64,000 nucleotides of DNA from assembly GCA_934572465.1 (NCBI GenBank), contig CAKTLG010000004.1:22088-86087 (forward strand), given 5' to 3'. Positions 17,504 through 28,899 of the stretch are shown in pieces. The stretch is from an uncultured Oscillospiraceae bacterium (GTDB lineage Bacteria; Bacillota; Clostridia; Oscillospirales; Oscillospiraceae). Below the pieces are notes generated by a model. It was not told the origin of the DNA. It worked only from the letters and a program-made list of their open reading frames with translations, and did no database searches. How positions within the stretch are numbered: the first letter of the stretch is position 1; each line of letters starts with the position of its first letter. A program made the translations under genes and the position numbers.

Positions 17504-18460
17504 ATGCGGGAATTTCATATCGGAAAAAACGATGAAAACCAGCGGCTCGACCGCTTTCTCGGCAAGGCCGTGCCGCTGCTGCCCGCGTCGCTTGCGCAGA
17601 AGTACATCCGCTTGAAGCGCATCAAGGTGAACGGGCAGCGCGCAGCGCGCGACCAGAAGCTCGCCCTCGGCGATGTGCTGCAATGCTACATCAACGACGA
17701 GTTTTTTGAAACGCCGAGCGAGGAGAACGTCTATCTCACGATCACGGCGCCGCGGCTCAAGATCGTCTACGAGGACGAGAATATCCTGCTGCTCGACAAG
17801 CCAGCCGGCATGGTCGTCCACGCCGACGAGCACGAAAAGGTCAACACGCTCGTCAATCATATGCTCGCCTACCTTTATCAAAAGCGCGAGTGGCGGCCGC
17901 GCGAGGAGAATGCCTTCACCCCCGCGCTGTGCAACCGCATCGACCGCAACACCGGCGGCATCGTCATCGCGGCGAAAAACGCCGAGGCACTGCGCATCCT
18001 GAACGACAAGATCCGCGACCGCGAGATCGCCAAATATTATTTATGTATCGTCCTCGGCCGCGTCGAGCCGCCGAAAGGCAGGATCGAATGCTTTCTGCGC
18101 AAGGACGAAAAGAGCAACACCGTGCGCGTCTACCACCGCCCCGTGCCGGACGGGCGCAGCGCCGTCACATTATATAAAACGCTCGAGACGCGCGGAGAGT
18201 TGTCGCTGCTCGAGGTCGAGCTACTCACGGGCCGCACGCATCAGATCCGCGCGAGCATGGCCGACCTCGGCCATCCCCTGCTCGGCGACGGGAAGTACGG
18301 TCTTGGCAGCGTGAACCGCAGATACGGCGAAACGCATCAGGCGCTCTATTCCTATCGTCTGCGCTTCGACTTCCCCACCGGCGCCGGCATCCTCGAATAC
18401 CTGCGCGGACGCGAGTTCCAGGCGGACGAAGTACCGTTCCGGCAGAAATATTTTGGTTAA
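17504..18460 (+). CDS. RluA family pseudouridine synthase
   Basis: A 318-residue protein with an N-terminal S4 RNA-binding domain (about residues 12-80) and a RluA catalytic domain. The catalytic aspartate is in CNRIDRNTGGIVI (about residues 146-158), which is the usual variant of HRLDxxTSG in this Firmicutes subgroup, and LLTGRTHQIRASMADLGHPLLGD is also present. It isomerises uridine in rRNA or tRNA; the target site cannot be fixed. The ATG at 17504 follows GGGAGATGACAGA. An in-frame start ten codons earlier is less well placed. Confidence 0.88.
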   Translation: MREFHIGKNDENQRLDRFLGKAVPLLPASLAQKYIRLKRIKVNGQRAARDQKLALGDVLQCYINDEFFETPSEENVYLTITAPRLKIVYEDENILLLDKPAGMVVHADEHEKVNTLVNHMLAYLYQKREWRPREENAFTPALCNRIDRNTGGIVIAAKNAEALRILNDKIRDREIAKYYLCIVLGRVEPPKGRIECFLRKDEKSNTVRVYHRPVPDGRSAVTLYKTLETRGELSLLEVELLTGRTHQIRASMADLGHPLLGDGKYGLGSVNRRYGETHQALYSYRLRFDFPTGAGILEYLRGREFQADEVPFRQKYFG

Positions 18461-18468
18461 GTCCCACA

Positions 18469-18506
18469 AGCGGAGAGCCCACAGCGGCTCTCCGCTGTCT
18501 TATTTT
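18469..18506 (+). terminator. intrinsic terminator after the RluA-type gene
   Basis: AGCGGAGAGCC pairs with GGCTCTCCGCT, followed by a T-rich tail. Confidence 0.75.
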
Positions 18507-18508
18507 TC

Positions 18509-18532
18509 AAAAGTTCGAAATATTGAACTTTT
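18509..18532. promoter_or_regulatory. inverted repeat upstream of the polyamine operon regulator
   Basis: AAAAGTTC and GAACTTTT are perfect inverted arms around 8 bp. The position, 15 bp upstream of the -35 box, suits an operator for the downstream HTH protein. This is inference from position and symmetry. Confidence 0.45.
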
Positions 18533-18546
18533 TCTTTAATATACTG

Positions 18547-18574
18547 TTGCATTTTGACGCATGCTGTGTATAAT
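18547..18574 (+). promoter_or_regulatory. predicted promoter of the polyamine operon
   Basis: TTGCAT (18547-18552) and consensus TATAAT (18569-18574) with a 16-bp spacer. Confidence 0.6.
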
Positions 18575-18630
18575 GATTTTGGTTTAGCAAAAACTGACCA
18601 AAAGTTTAGTATATCAAACGGAGGTGCTGC

Positions 18631-19164
18631 ATGGACATCGGCAACAAGATCAAACAGCTGCGAACGCGAAAGGGACTGACTCTGGAGGAGCTTGCCAGCC
18701 GAAGCGAGCTTACAAAGGGGTTTTTGTCCCAGTTGGAACGCGATCTCACCTCCCCCTCGATCGACTCGCTCAGCGATATCCTCGAGGCCCTCGGCACCAA
18801 CCTCTCGGAATTTTTTCAGGAGGATAAAAACGACCAGTTCGTGTTCCGCGCGGAGGACTTCTTCGTCGACGAGCGCGAGGACTGCACCGTGAACTGGATC
18901 GTTCCCAACACGCAGAAAAACCAGATGGAGCCGATCCTGATCGAGCTGCCCTCGGGCGGGGAATCGTTCGAGGTCGAGCCGCACAGCGGCGAGGAGTTCG
19001 GCTATGTGGTCGACGGCAGCGTCGTGCTCGAATGCGACGGCGAGCGCAGCGTGCTGCGCCGCGGAGAGACGTTCTACCTCCACGGGCGGACGTTCCACCA
19101 TCTGAAAAACGAACGCAAGACCACCGCGCGCGTGCTGTGGGTCTCCACCCCGCCGCTGTTCTGA
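18631..19164 (+). CDS. XRE-cupin transcriptional regulator of the polyamine transport operon
   Basis: A 177-residue protein with an N-terminal XRE helix-turn-helix (residues 5-62; ELTKGFLSQLERDLTSPSID) and a C-terminal cupin_2 domain (about 105-175; PHSGEEFGYVVDGSVVLECD). This architecture is typical of PuuR-like regulators that sense polyamines or other small ligands. It is the first gene, 31 bp before potA, and the same pairing is common in Clostridia, so it most likely controls this transporter. The ATG has CGGAGGTGCTGC upstream. Confidence 0.88.
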   Translation: MDIGNKIKQLRTRKGLTLEELASRSELTKGFLSQLERDLTSPSIDSLSDILEALGTNLSEFFQEDKNDQFVFRAEDFFVDEREDCTVNWIVPNTQKNQMEPILIELPSGGESFEVEPHSGEEFGYVVDGSVVLECDGERSVLRRGETFYLHGRTFHHLKNERKTTARVLWVSTPPLF

Positions 19165-19195
19165 TATCAAGATAAACTTATGAGGAGAAACGGAA

Positions 19196-20781
<1,586 letters not shown>

Positions 20782-20785
<4 letters not shown>

Positions 20786-21618
20786 AGCACTTTCGTTCCA
20801 TGACGTATCCCTATATCGTGTGGATCTGCGCCATCATCGTCGTGCCGATGCTGCTGATCGTGCTCTATGCGTTCACCACCTCCGGCAACTCGGTGCTGAC
20901 GTTCCAGTTCACGCTTGAAAACTTCGCCCGCTTTGTCACGGACAAGGTTTTTATGGACGTGCTGCTCCGCTCGCTCTATATTGCGGTCATCACCACGCTC
21001 ATCTGCATCGCGCTCGGCTACCCCATCGCCTATGTCATCGCCCAGCGCGGCGGGCGCAGCAACACCATTTTGATCCTGCTCATCACCATGCCCACGTGGG
21101 TCAACATGCTGGTGCGCACCTATGCGTGGATGGGCATTTTACAGGACGAGGGCATTCTGAACACCATCCTCTCGTGGTTCGGCATCGGCCCCGTCGCAAT
21201 GATCCACACGAGTTTTGCCGTCATCCTCGGCATGGTGTATAACTTCATCCCCTTCATGATCCTGCAGATCCACACCTCGCTTGCCAAGATGGATAAGAGT
21301 CTGCTCGAGGCGGCCAACGACCTCGGCGCAACGCCGGTGCAGGCGTTCCTGCGCGTGACGCTGCCGCTCTCGCTCCCCGGCGTCATTTCGGGCATCACGC
21401 TCGTGTTCCTGCCCGCAGTGTCGAGCTTCTTCATCCCCAAGCTCCTCGGCGGCGGACAGTATGTCCTCGTCGGCAACATCGTCGAAACGCAGTTCCTCAC
21501 CTCCGGCGACTGGAACTTTGGCTCGGCCATCTCGCTGATCATGGCGGTCATTATCATGATCTCGATGTGGCTCACGCGCAAGGCGGACGTGCAGGTCGCC
21601 TCGCAGGGAAAGGAGTGA
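20782..21618 (+). CDS. potB: spermidine/putrescine ABC transporter permease PotB
   Basis: A 278-residue inner-membrane permease with six predicted helices and the binding-protein-dependent EAA loop [20 protein letters not shown]. The start is one of two adjacent GTG codons (20779, 20782); the second lies 7 nt after AAGGAGG. It overlaps the potA stop, indicating coupling. Together with PotA and PotCD it makes a complete polyamine importer. Confidence 0.9.
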
Positions 21619-21625
21619 CAGGCGC

Positions 21626-23530
21626 ATGAAAAAGAAACACTCCGCCCTCTCCAACGTGATCCTCGTGCTCACGATGCTGTTTTTCTACCTTCCGATCCTC
21701 TATATCATCGTCTTTTCGTTCAACGACTCCCGCTCGCTGACGAAATTCGGCGGCTTCTCGCTGCGCTGGTATGAAAAGATGTTCGCGGATTCAACAATGA
21801 TGGAGGCCGTTTTGTATACGGTCGTCATCGCGGTCATCGCGACCGTCGTTTCCACCGTCGTCGGCACCATCACGGCCATCGGCCTGTCAAAGTCGAAAAA
21901 GGTCGTGCAGACCATGGTGGAGCGCATCAACGACCTGCCCGTGATGAACCCCGATATCGTCACGGCCATCTCGCTTCTGATGTTCTTCAGCGTGCTGACG
22001 GTGAAAAAAGGCTTCGGAACGCTGCTCATCGCGCATATCATGTTCTGCATCCCCTACGTGATGCTCTCCGTCACGCCCAAGCTCCGCTCGCTCGACCCCA
22101 ACCTCATCGACGCGGCGATGGACCTCGGCGCAACGCCGTTCCAGGCGCTCACGAAGGTCATCGTCCCCCAGATCAAGCCGGGCATCGTCTCGGGCGCGCT
22201 CATCGCGTTCACGATGAGCTTTGACGATTTCGTCATTTCGTATTTCACGACGGGCAACGGCGTGAGCAACATCTCCATCCTCGTCTATACGATGTCCAAG
22301 CGCGTCAACCCCTCGATCAACGCGCTCTCCACCATCGTGATCCTGCTCATCACGCTGGCGCTCGGCGTCGTCAACATCGTGCCCATCGTGCGCGAAAAGC
22401 GCGAGAGGGACGCCAAGTCCTCCCGCGCCATGAGCCGCAGGGTCACAGCCGTCGCGGCGGGCGTACTCGCGCTCGCTATCCTCGGCGGCACGGTCGGCGC
22501 GGGCGTCGCGCAGAACCGCAGGAGCGCCGCCGCCATCGAAAAGTACGGCAGCAACGTCCTGAAGCTCTACCTCCCCGGCGAATACCTCGGCGAGAACGTT
22601 ATCTCCGATTTTGAAAAGCAGTTCGGCGTGCGCGTCATCGTCGAAAACTTCGACTCCAACGAGATGATGTATACCAAGCTCATGGCCGGCGACCGCTACG
22701 ACGTCATTATCCCGTCCGACTACATGATCGAGCGTCTGATGAAGGAGGACTACCTCCAGACGCTTGACAAGAGCCTGATCCCCAACATGGATAACATGGA
22801 CGACGCCGTGCGCGGCATGAGCTACGACCCTGACAATGACTATTCCGTCCCCTACTTCTGGGGCAGCGTGGGCCTTGTCTACAACCATGAGAACGTCGAT
22901 CCCGCCGTCGTCGAGGCGGAGGGCTGGGAGATCCTGCGCAACACCGACTATGCCGGCCGCATCTACATCTATGACTCCGAGCGTGACTCGTTCATGATGG
23001 CGTTCAAGGCGCTGGGCTACTCGATGAATACCGACGATCCCGACGAGATCAACGCCGCCTATGAGTGGCTGCTGGAGATGAACAACACCATGTCCCCCGT
23101 CTACGTGACCGACGAGGTCATCGACGGCATGATGAACGGCTACAAGGACATCGCCGTCGTCTACTCCGGCGATGCGACCGTCGTTCTCGACGAGAACGAG
23201 GAGATGAGCTACTACATGCCCTCTCAGGGCACGAACATCTGGTGCGACGCCATGGTCATCCCCAAGAATGCCGAGAATCCAAAGCTCGCCCACGAATTCA
23301 TCAACTACATGCTCACCTACGAGGCGGCATTTGACAACACGGAAACGGTGGGTTATACTTCTCCCAACGCGGAGGTGTTCGAGGAGATGACCTCGTCCGA
23401 GGATCTCTACGCCGAAAATGCGGCGTATCTGCCCCGCAGCGGCTATGCCGAGGACGAAATGTTCCATGACAATCAGGTGCTCATGCGCGAGCTGAGCAGG
23501 CTCTGGATCAAGGTCAAGGCCGCGAAGTAA
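21626..23530 (+). CDS. potCD: fused polyamine permease and substrate-binding protein PotC-PotD
   Basis: A 634-residue fusion. Residues 1-260 are a PotC-type permease with the EAA loop DAAMDLGATPFQALTKVIVP (162-181). A further hydrophobic segment (274-296) then leads to a PotD-like periplasmic-binding-protein domain (about 305-634; LYLPGEYLGENVISDFEKQF, YDVIIPSDYMIERL, YFWGSVGLVYN). The extra helix places the binding domain outside the cell, tethered to the permease, replacing a separate lipoprotein. Fusions of this kind occur in several Firmicutes. It starts 7 bp after potB. Confidence 0.92.
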   Translation: MKKKHSALSNVILVLTMLFFYLPILYIIVFSFNDSRSLTKFGGFSLRWYEKMFADSTMMEAVLYTVVIAVIATVVSTVVGTITAIGLSKSKKVVQTMVERINDLPVMNPDIVTAISLLMFFSVLTVKKGFGTLLIAHIMFCIPYVMLSVTPKLRSLDPNLIDAAMDLGATPFQALTKVIVPQIKPGIVSGALIAFTMSFDDFVISYFTTGNGVSNISILVYTMSKRVNPSINALSTIVILLITLALGVVNIVPIVREKRERDAKSSRAMSRRVTAVAAGVLALAILGGTVGAGVAQNRRSAAAIEKYGSNVLKLYLPGEYLGENVISDFEKQFGVRVIVENFDSNEMMYTKLMAGDRYDVIIPSDYMIERLMKEDYLQTLDKSLIPNMDNMDDAVRGMSYDPDNDYSVPYFWGSVGLVYNHENVDPAVVEAEGWEILRNTDYAGRIYIYDSERDSFMMAFKALGYSMNTDDPDEINAAYEWLLEMNNTMSPVYVTDEVIDGMMNGYKDIAVVYSGDATVVLDENEEMSYYMPSQGTNIWCDAMVIPKNAENPKLAHEFINYMLTYEAAFDNTETVGYTSPNAEVFEEMTSSEDLYAENAAYLPRSGYAEDEMFHDNQVLMRELSRLWIKVKAAK

Positions 23531-23551
23531 CAAAGCAAAGGAGTTTTTTCT

Positions 23552-23941
23552 ATGAAGATCGGAGATACTTTTACCGTTAAGAAAACCGTCACCGAGGACA
23601 TGACCGCGGCCGCGCTCGGCAGCGGCGGCCTTCCGGTGTTCGGCACGCCGTACCTCATCGCCATGATCGAAAGCGCCGCCTTCACCTATCTCCAGCAGGA
23701 GCTTCCCGAGGGCAAGAGCACCGTCGGCACGAAGGTGGACGTCTCCCACGTCTCTCCCTCCCCCGTCGGCATGGAGATCACCGCGTCCGTTGAGGTCACG
23801 GACATTTCCGCAAACGGCAAGCTGATCGACTTCAGGGCAAGCGTCGCCGACACTGCCGGTCTGATCGGCGAGGGCACACACCAGCGCGCCATCGTCACTG
23901 TGGACCGCTTCATGGACAAGTGCCAGGCCAAGCTTGGCTGA
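23552..23941 (+). CDS. hotdog-fold thioesterase, fluoroacetyl-CoA thioesterase (FlK)-like
   Basis: A 129-residue hotdog protein. The FlK catalytic triad spacing (Thr, Glu +8, His +26) is reproduced by T32, E40 and H66, in FGTPYLIAMIE and VDVSHVSPSPVGM. In FlK this triad hydrolyses fluoroacetyl-CoA; homologs in gut Clostridia are commonly of unknown acyl-CoA specificity. It starts 21 bp after potCD with a good AAAGGAG site, and may be cotranscribed with the transporter although a functional link is not obvious. Confidence 0.85.
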   Translation: MKIGDTFTVKKTVTEDMTAAALGSGGLPVFGTPYLIAMIESAAFTYLQQELPEGKSTVGTKVDVSHVSPSPVGMEITASVEVTDISANGKLIDFRASVADTAGLIGEGTHQRAIVTVDRFMDKCQAKLG

Positions 23942-23961
23942 TTTTGTAAGGAGGAACGCAG

Positions 23962-24834
23962 ATGCATTACTCGGGAGCCGTTTACCGTCCCCCCAGCGAG
24001 GCGCGCAGCCTGATCGTGCAGTGCACGCTCGGGTGCAGCCATAACAAGTGCGCCTTCTGCACGATGTATAAGGACAAAAAGTTCTCCATCAACCCCATCG
24101 AGCAGGTGCTCGCGGATCTTGCCGAGGCGCGCTCCTACAGCCGCTATATCGAAAAGATCTTCCTCGCCGACGGCGACGCGCTGATCCTGCCGATGGACTA
24201 TCTGCTCACGGTGCTGGACTATATCCGGCAGTATTTCCCCGAGTGCAGGCGCGTTGCGGCCTACGCGACCACCAAGGCCGTCATGCGCAAGACGGACGAG
24301 GAGCTGCGCACGCTGCGCGAGCACGGGCTCGGTATCGTGTATATCGGCCTTGAGAGCGGCAACGAAGCGCTGCTCGAGAAGTTCTGCAAGGGCGTCACGG
24401 CCGAGGAGACGGTCGTAAACGCCATTCGCTGCAAGGCAGCCGGCATCGCCATTTCCGTCACGGCCATCAACGGCATGGCAGGCGCAAACGGCGACTGGCA
24501 GTCCCACGCCATCGACACGGCAAAGGCCGTGTCGCGCATGAAGCCGGACTATATCGCGTTTTTAACGCTGCGCGTCTACTCCGGCACGCCGCTGCACGAC
24601 TGGATCGCAAGCGGTGAATTCAAGATGATGAACCCCACCGAGCTGATGACAGAAACGCGGCTTTTCCTGGAGCACATCGACTCAGACGGCAGTGTCTTCC
24701 GCTCGAACCACGCCTCGAACTATCTTCCCCTCGGCGGTACGCTCAACCGCGACCGCGAGGCGCTTATCCACACCATCGATGAAGCACTCGACGGCAAGGT
24801 GCGCCTGCGCCGCGCCGTAGAGCTGGGACTGTAG
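23962..24834 (+). CDS. radical SAM protein
   Basis: A 290-residue radical SAM enzyme. The cluster-binding region is CTLGCSHNKCAFCTMYKDKK (residues 21-40), where C25, C30 and C33 form the CX4CX2C spacing used by this subfamily instead of CX3CX2C. The LADGDALILP strand and YIGLESGNEALLEKFCKG follow. Substrate unknown. It starts 20 bp after the thioesterase with AAGGAGG and ends at a strong terminator, so it closes this operon. Confidence 0.85.
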   Translation: MHYSGAVYRPPSEARSLIVQCTLGCSHNKCAFCTMYKDKKFSINPIEQVLADLAEARSYSRYIEKIFLADGDALILPMDYLLTVLDYIRQYFPECRRVAAYATTKAVMRKTDEELRTLREHGLGIVYIGLESGNEALLEKFCKGVTAEETVVNAIRCKAAGIAISVTAINGMAGANGDWQSHAIDTAKAVSRMKPDYIAFLTLRVYSGTPLHDWIASGEFKMMNPTELMTETRLFLEHIDSDGSVFRSNHASNYLPLGGTLNRDREALIHTIDEALDGKVRLRRAVELGL

Positions 24835-24840
24835 CACCGC

Positions 24841-24878
24841 AAAAAAAGAAGACCTGCCGCAGCAGGTCTTCTTTTTTG
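24841..24878. terminator. bidirectional intrinsic terminator
   Basis: AAGAAGACCTGC pairs with GCAGGTCTTCTT, flanked by A- and T-runs, between the converging radical SAM and polC genes. Confidence 0.9.
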
Positions 24879-24879
24879 C

Positions 24880-27800
24880 TCAAAACAGCGTGAGCTGGCT
24901 CGTTTCCGGCAGCCCCGCGAATGCGCCGAGCGCACGCAGCTGGTCGATGTGCGTCTGTGAGAGCTTGTTGCAGCACATGGAAAACTCCTCGACAGATGTA
25001 AAGTCTTTCCCCTTTCGTTTTTCCACGGTGTCAAGCGCCGCAGTCTCGCCGAGGCCGCGGACGGACGTAAACGGCGGCAGCAGGCCGTTTTCTGTGACGA
25101 TGAACTTCGTCGCATCGCTGCGATAAATGTCAATGGGCTCAAAATGGAAGCCACGCAGACAAAATTCGTAGCAGACCTCAAGCGTCGTCATCAGGTCCTG
25201 CTCCACGGCGGTCGCATCCTTGTTGTTTTCGATCTCGCGGATGCGGCGGCGCAGACTGTCTGCATCCTTGCAGCACTCGGCGGCGTCGAACGCCTTGGCG
25301 CGAATGGAGAAGAACGTCGCGTAGAACGCGAGCGGCTCATGCACCTTGAACCACGCGATGCGGAACGCCATCATGACATAGGCGACCGCGTGCGCCTTCG
25401 GGAAGAGGTAGCCGATTTTGGCAAGCGACTCGATGTACCACTCCGGCACGTCGTGCTTTCGCATCTCCTCGACCCACATCGGCCAGTCCCCCGCCTTGCC
25501 CTTTTTGACCTTGCCCTTACGCACGGCCTCCATGATCTTGAAGCTCATCTTCGGATCGAGTCCCATATGGATGAGGTAGAGCATGATATCGTCGCGGCAG
25601 CCGACCGTTTCCAGAACGCTGGCCGTACCGCTGATGATGAGGTCCTTCGCGTTGCCGAGCCAAACGTCCGTGCCGTGGGAGAAGCCGGAAAGGCGCAGCA
25701 GCGTGTTGAAGTCCTTCGGCTGCGTATCGACGAGCATCTGGCGCGTGAAGCGCGTGTTGAACTCCGGAATGGCGACGGCCCCCGTAGGGCCGAGCACCTC
25801 GTCGTTCTCGTAGCCGAGGACCTTGGACGAGATGAAGATCGACATCGTGTCCGGATCGTCGAGCGGGATGGCGCGGGCATTCACGCCCGTGAGGTTCTCG
25901 AGCATGCGGATCATCGTCGGGTCATCGTGACCGAGCATATCGAGCTTCAGGAGGTTATCCTCCATGCAGTGGTATTCAAAATGCGTGGTGATGGTGTCGC
26001 TGTCGGGATCGTCCGCAGGATGCTGCACGGGGCAAAAATCCTCGATATCCATATCGTCCGGCACAACGACGAGTCCGCCGGGGTGCTGGCCCGTCGTGCG
26101 GCGCACGCCGACGCAGCCGGCCGTCAGGCGGTCGATCTCGGCGCTGCCGGCGGCAATGCCGTTCTCCTCAAGGTATTTTTTGACAAAGCCGTAGGCCGTT
26201 TTTTCCGCGAGCGTACCGATCGTGCCCGCGCGGAAGACCTGCGTCTTGCCGAACATCTCGACCGCGTGCTGATGCGCGCGCGCCTGATATTCACCAGAGA
26301 AGTTCAGATCGATATCCGGCACCTTGCCGCCGCCGTAGCCGAGAAACGTTTCAAACGGGATGTCGAAGCCGTCCTTGACGTACTTCGTCCCGCAGACAGG
26401 GCAGACCTTATCCGGCATATCCGCGCCGCAGCCGTAGCCCTCGTCGCCGTGGAACTCCACATTGCGGCACTTGGGACAGCGATAGTGCGGCGGCAGGGCG
26501 TTGACCTCGGTGATGCCCGCCATGTAGGCAACGAGCGACGAGCCGACCGACCCTCGCGAGCCGACCAGATACCCGCACTCGAGCGAGCGCTGCACGAGCT
26601 TCTGCGCCGACATATAGACCACGTCGTACTTGCCGAGGATGCCGCCCAGCTCAATGTTCAGCCGGTCGACGATCAGCTGCGGCAGCTCTTCTCCGTAAAG
26701 CTCATGCGCTTTCCCCCAGACCATGCGGTCAAGGTCCTCCTCCGAGTTCTCAAGCCGCGGCGGGAAAAGCTTCCCCTTGGGCAGCAGCTCGATGTCCTCT
26801 ACCTGCTCGGCGATGGCGCGCGTGTTGGTCACAACGACCTCATAGGCCTTCTCCTTGCCGAGATAGTCGAATTCCTTGAGCATTTCATCCGTCGTGCGGA
26901 AGTAGAGCGGGACGGGCTCGTTCGCGTCGGGAAATTTCTTCGACGCGAGCAGGATGTGGCGGTAGACCTCATCCTCGGGATCAAGGAAATGGACGTCGCC
27001 CGTCGCACAGACGGGCTTGCCGAGCTCTTCGCCTAAGCGGACGACCGTGCGGTTGAAATCCCGCAGGTCCTCGTCGTCGCGCACCGTACCGTCGCGCACC
27101 ATGAAGCGGTTGTTGCAGATGGGCTGTATCTCCAGAAAATCATAATAGGACGCGATGCGCTTGAGTTCGCTCCAGTCCTTATGGTCGACGATGGCGCGGA
27201 ACAGCTCGCCCGCCTCGCACGCCGAGCCGACGATCAGCCCCTCGCGGTGCTGGTTCAGCTCGCTCTTGGGGATGATCGGCACGCGCTTGAAATACTTGAG
27301 GTTCGAAGCCGAAATGAGCTGATAGAGGTTTTTGAGCCCCACCTTGTTCTTTGCGATCAGGATGATGTGCTTCGGGAAGCGGCTGCGCTTCATCCCCAGC
27401 GGGCGAAGCTTCGCCATTTCGTCGTTGATCTGCTGGATCCGCGTCACGCCGCGCTCCTCGAGCATAACAAAGAACTTCGCCAGCATCTGCGCGACCGGCA
27501 CCGCGTCGTCGGAGGCGCGGTGGTGGTTGAACTGCGGCAGCTGCAGGTGATCGGCTACGATGTCGAGCTTGTACTTGCCAAGCTCCGGCAGAAGGTTCTG
27601 CGCAAAGATGAGCGAATCGAGATACGTCGGCTCAAACGGAAGGCCGCACTTTTTGCAGCCCGCGCGGATAAAGCTGATATCGAACTCCGCGTTGTGCGCG
27701 GCAAGCGGACGATCGCCCGCAAAATCGAGGAAAGCGCGCAGCGCCTGCTCAAGCTTCGGCGCGCCGCGCAGCATCTCGTCCGTAATACCGGTCAGGCCGA

Positions 27801-28863
27801 TGATCTCGGGTGAAAGGCGGCGCTCGGGGTCGACAAAGGTCTGGAACGTGTCCACGATCTCGCCGTTTTTCAGGATGACCGCGCCGATCTCCGTGATGGC
27901 GTCGTTCGCCACCTTGAGGCCGGTCGTTTCAATGTCGAAGCAGCATATTTCCGTGGAAAAGTCGCCGTCCTGCGTGCCGTGTACGGCGATGCGGTCGTCG
28001 AGATTGTTGATTAAATAGCCCTCGCAACCGTAAAGTAGTTTTATTTTACCTTCTCCGGTGTGCCAGGCGTCCGGAAAGCTCTGCGCAACGCCGTGGTCGG
28101 TGATGGCGATGGCCGGCATCCCCCACTTGATCGCGCGCTTGACGGCCGCCGCCGTATCAGTCAGCGCGTCCATGTTGGACATACGCGTATGCAGATGCAG
28201 CTCCACACGCTTCTCCTCCGCCGTGTCCTGACGCTCGGCGTGCTCGATCTGCATGATGTCCTGCGGGTTGAGCTGCATGTCCTTGCCGTCGTAGGAAAGC
28301 TCCATGCGTCCGCTGACGCGCAGCCACATCCCCTCGGAGATCCTTCCGTTCAGCTCAAGCGCCTCGCGCTCGGACAGGCTGCGCCGGATCATCAGCGAGC
28401 CCTCATAATCTGTGATCTCCACGAGCATCGTCCACATGCCTGCCCTGCGCGTCTCGTGGCAGTCAAACTTGAAGACCTTCCCCTCAACAACAACGTGTCC
28501 GGCCTTCGGCGTCAGCTCGCGGATGGGCAGCACGCGTCCCTTGGCGATCTCACGCCCCATGATGACGCTGCCGCCGCCGCTGACCTTGCGGCCTGCGTTC
28601 TTCATCATGTCGGGAAAGCTCTCGGCCGTCGAGCGTGCATTTATGGTGACGCGCTTGAGCTCATAGCTGCGCGCGAGCAGCTGCTCCGCCGCCTCGCGCG
28701 CGGCATCGCTCAGCTCCGCGCGCACGGTCATATCAAGCGTCATCACGCGCTTTTCCGGCTCGAGCACAATGTTCGTCACCGTCGCGGCGTTGAGCGGGAC
28801 GCGCAGATCGAACGGCGGTGCAAAGTCGGTGAATAATTCAAAAAACGGTATCTTTTGTGCCAT
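24880..28863 (-). CDS. polC: DNA polymerase III subunit alpha, PolC type (gram-positive)
   Basis: A 1327-residue PolC, slightly shorter than the roughly 1440 of Bacillus. In order: an N-terminal domain, an OB fold (about 115-210), a PHP domain (starting ELHLHTRMSNMDALTD about 222), a DnaQ-like proofreading exonuclease inserted in PHP (FDIETTGLKVANDAITEIGA about 310), then the polymerase core with a zinc-binding cysteine set (CPKCRNVEF, CGADMPDKVCPVCG) and GGGKVPDIDLNFSGEY for catalysis. This is the main replicative polymerase. The ATG at 28863 (MAQKIPFFELF) is chosen; a TTG ten codons upstream is possible, and neither has a strong ribosome binding site. It is last in the ispG operon. Confidence 0.95.
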   Translation of the reverse strand: MAQKIPFFELFTDFAPPFDLRVPLNAATVTNIVLEPEKRVMTLDMTVRAELSDAAREAAEQLLARSYELKRVTINARSTAESFPDMMKNAGRKVSGGGSVIMGREIAKGRVLPIRELTPKAGHVVVEGKVFKFDCHETRRAGMWTMLVEITDYEGSLMIRRSLSEREALELNGRISEGMWLRVSGRMELSYDGKDMQLNPQDIMQIEHAERQDTAEEKRVELHLHTRMSNMDALTDTAAAVKRAIKWGMPAIAITDHGVAQSFPDAWHTGEGKIKLLYGCEGYLINNLDDRIAVHGTQDGDFSTEICCFDIETTGLKVANDAITEIGAVILKNGEIVDTFQTFVDPERRLSPEIIGLTGITDEMLRGAPKLEQALRAFLDFAGDRPLAAHNAEFDISFIRAGCKKCGLPFEPTYLDSLIFAQNLLPELGKYKLDIVADHLQLPQFNHHRASDDAVPVAQMLAKFFVMLEERGVTRIQQINDEMAKLRPLGMKRSRFPKHIILIAKNKVGLKNLYQLISASNLKYFKRVPIIPKSELNQHREGLIVGSACEAGELFRAIVDHKDWSELKRIASYYDFLEIQPICNNRFMVRDGTVRDDEDLRDFNRTVVRLGEELGKPVCATGDVHFLDPEDEVYRHILLASKKFPDANEPVPLYFRTTDEMLKEFDYLGKEKAYEVVVTNTRAIAEQVEDIELLPKGKLFPPRLENSEEDLDRMVWGKAHELYGEELPQLIVDRLNIELGGILGKYDVVYMSAQKLVQRSLECGYLVGSRGSVGSSLVAYMAGITEVNALPPHYRCPKCRNVEFHGDEGYGCGADMPDKVCPVCGTKYVKDGFDIPFETFLGYGGGKVPDIDLNFSGEYQARAHQHAVEMFGKTQVFRAGTIGTLAEKTAYGFVKKYLEENGIAAGSAEIDRLTAGCVGVRRTTGQHPGGLVVVPDDMDIEDFCPVQHPADDPDSDTITTHFEYHCMEDNLLKLDMLGHDDPTMIRMLENLTGVNARAIPLDDPDTMSIFISSKVLGYENDEVLGPTGAVAIPEFNTRFTRQMLVDTQPKDFNTLLRLSGFSHGTDVWLGNAKDLIISGTASVLETVGCRDDIMLYLIHMGLDPKMSFKIMEAVRKGKVKKGKAGDWPMWVEEMRKHDVPEWYIESLAKIGYLFPKAHAVAYVMMAFRIAWFKVHEPLAFYATFFSIRAKAFDAAECCKDADSLRRRIREIENNKDATAVEQDLMTTLEVCYEFCLRGFHFEPIDIYRSDATKFIVTENGLLPPFTSVRGLGETAALDTVEKRKGKDFTSVEEFSMCCNKLSQTHIDQLRALGAFAGLPETSQLTLF

Positions 28864-28899
28864 AGCCACAACCCTGTCTCCGTATCCTTTCAAACTCGC

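Noticed and set aside
21887..23881. A 664-codon minus-strand frame opposite potCD
   Set aside because: It is antisense to a gene with clear permease and binding-protein domains and has His/Asp/Val-rich composition typical of shadows.
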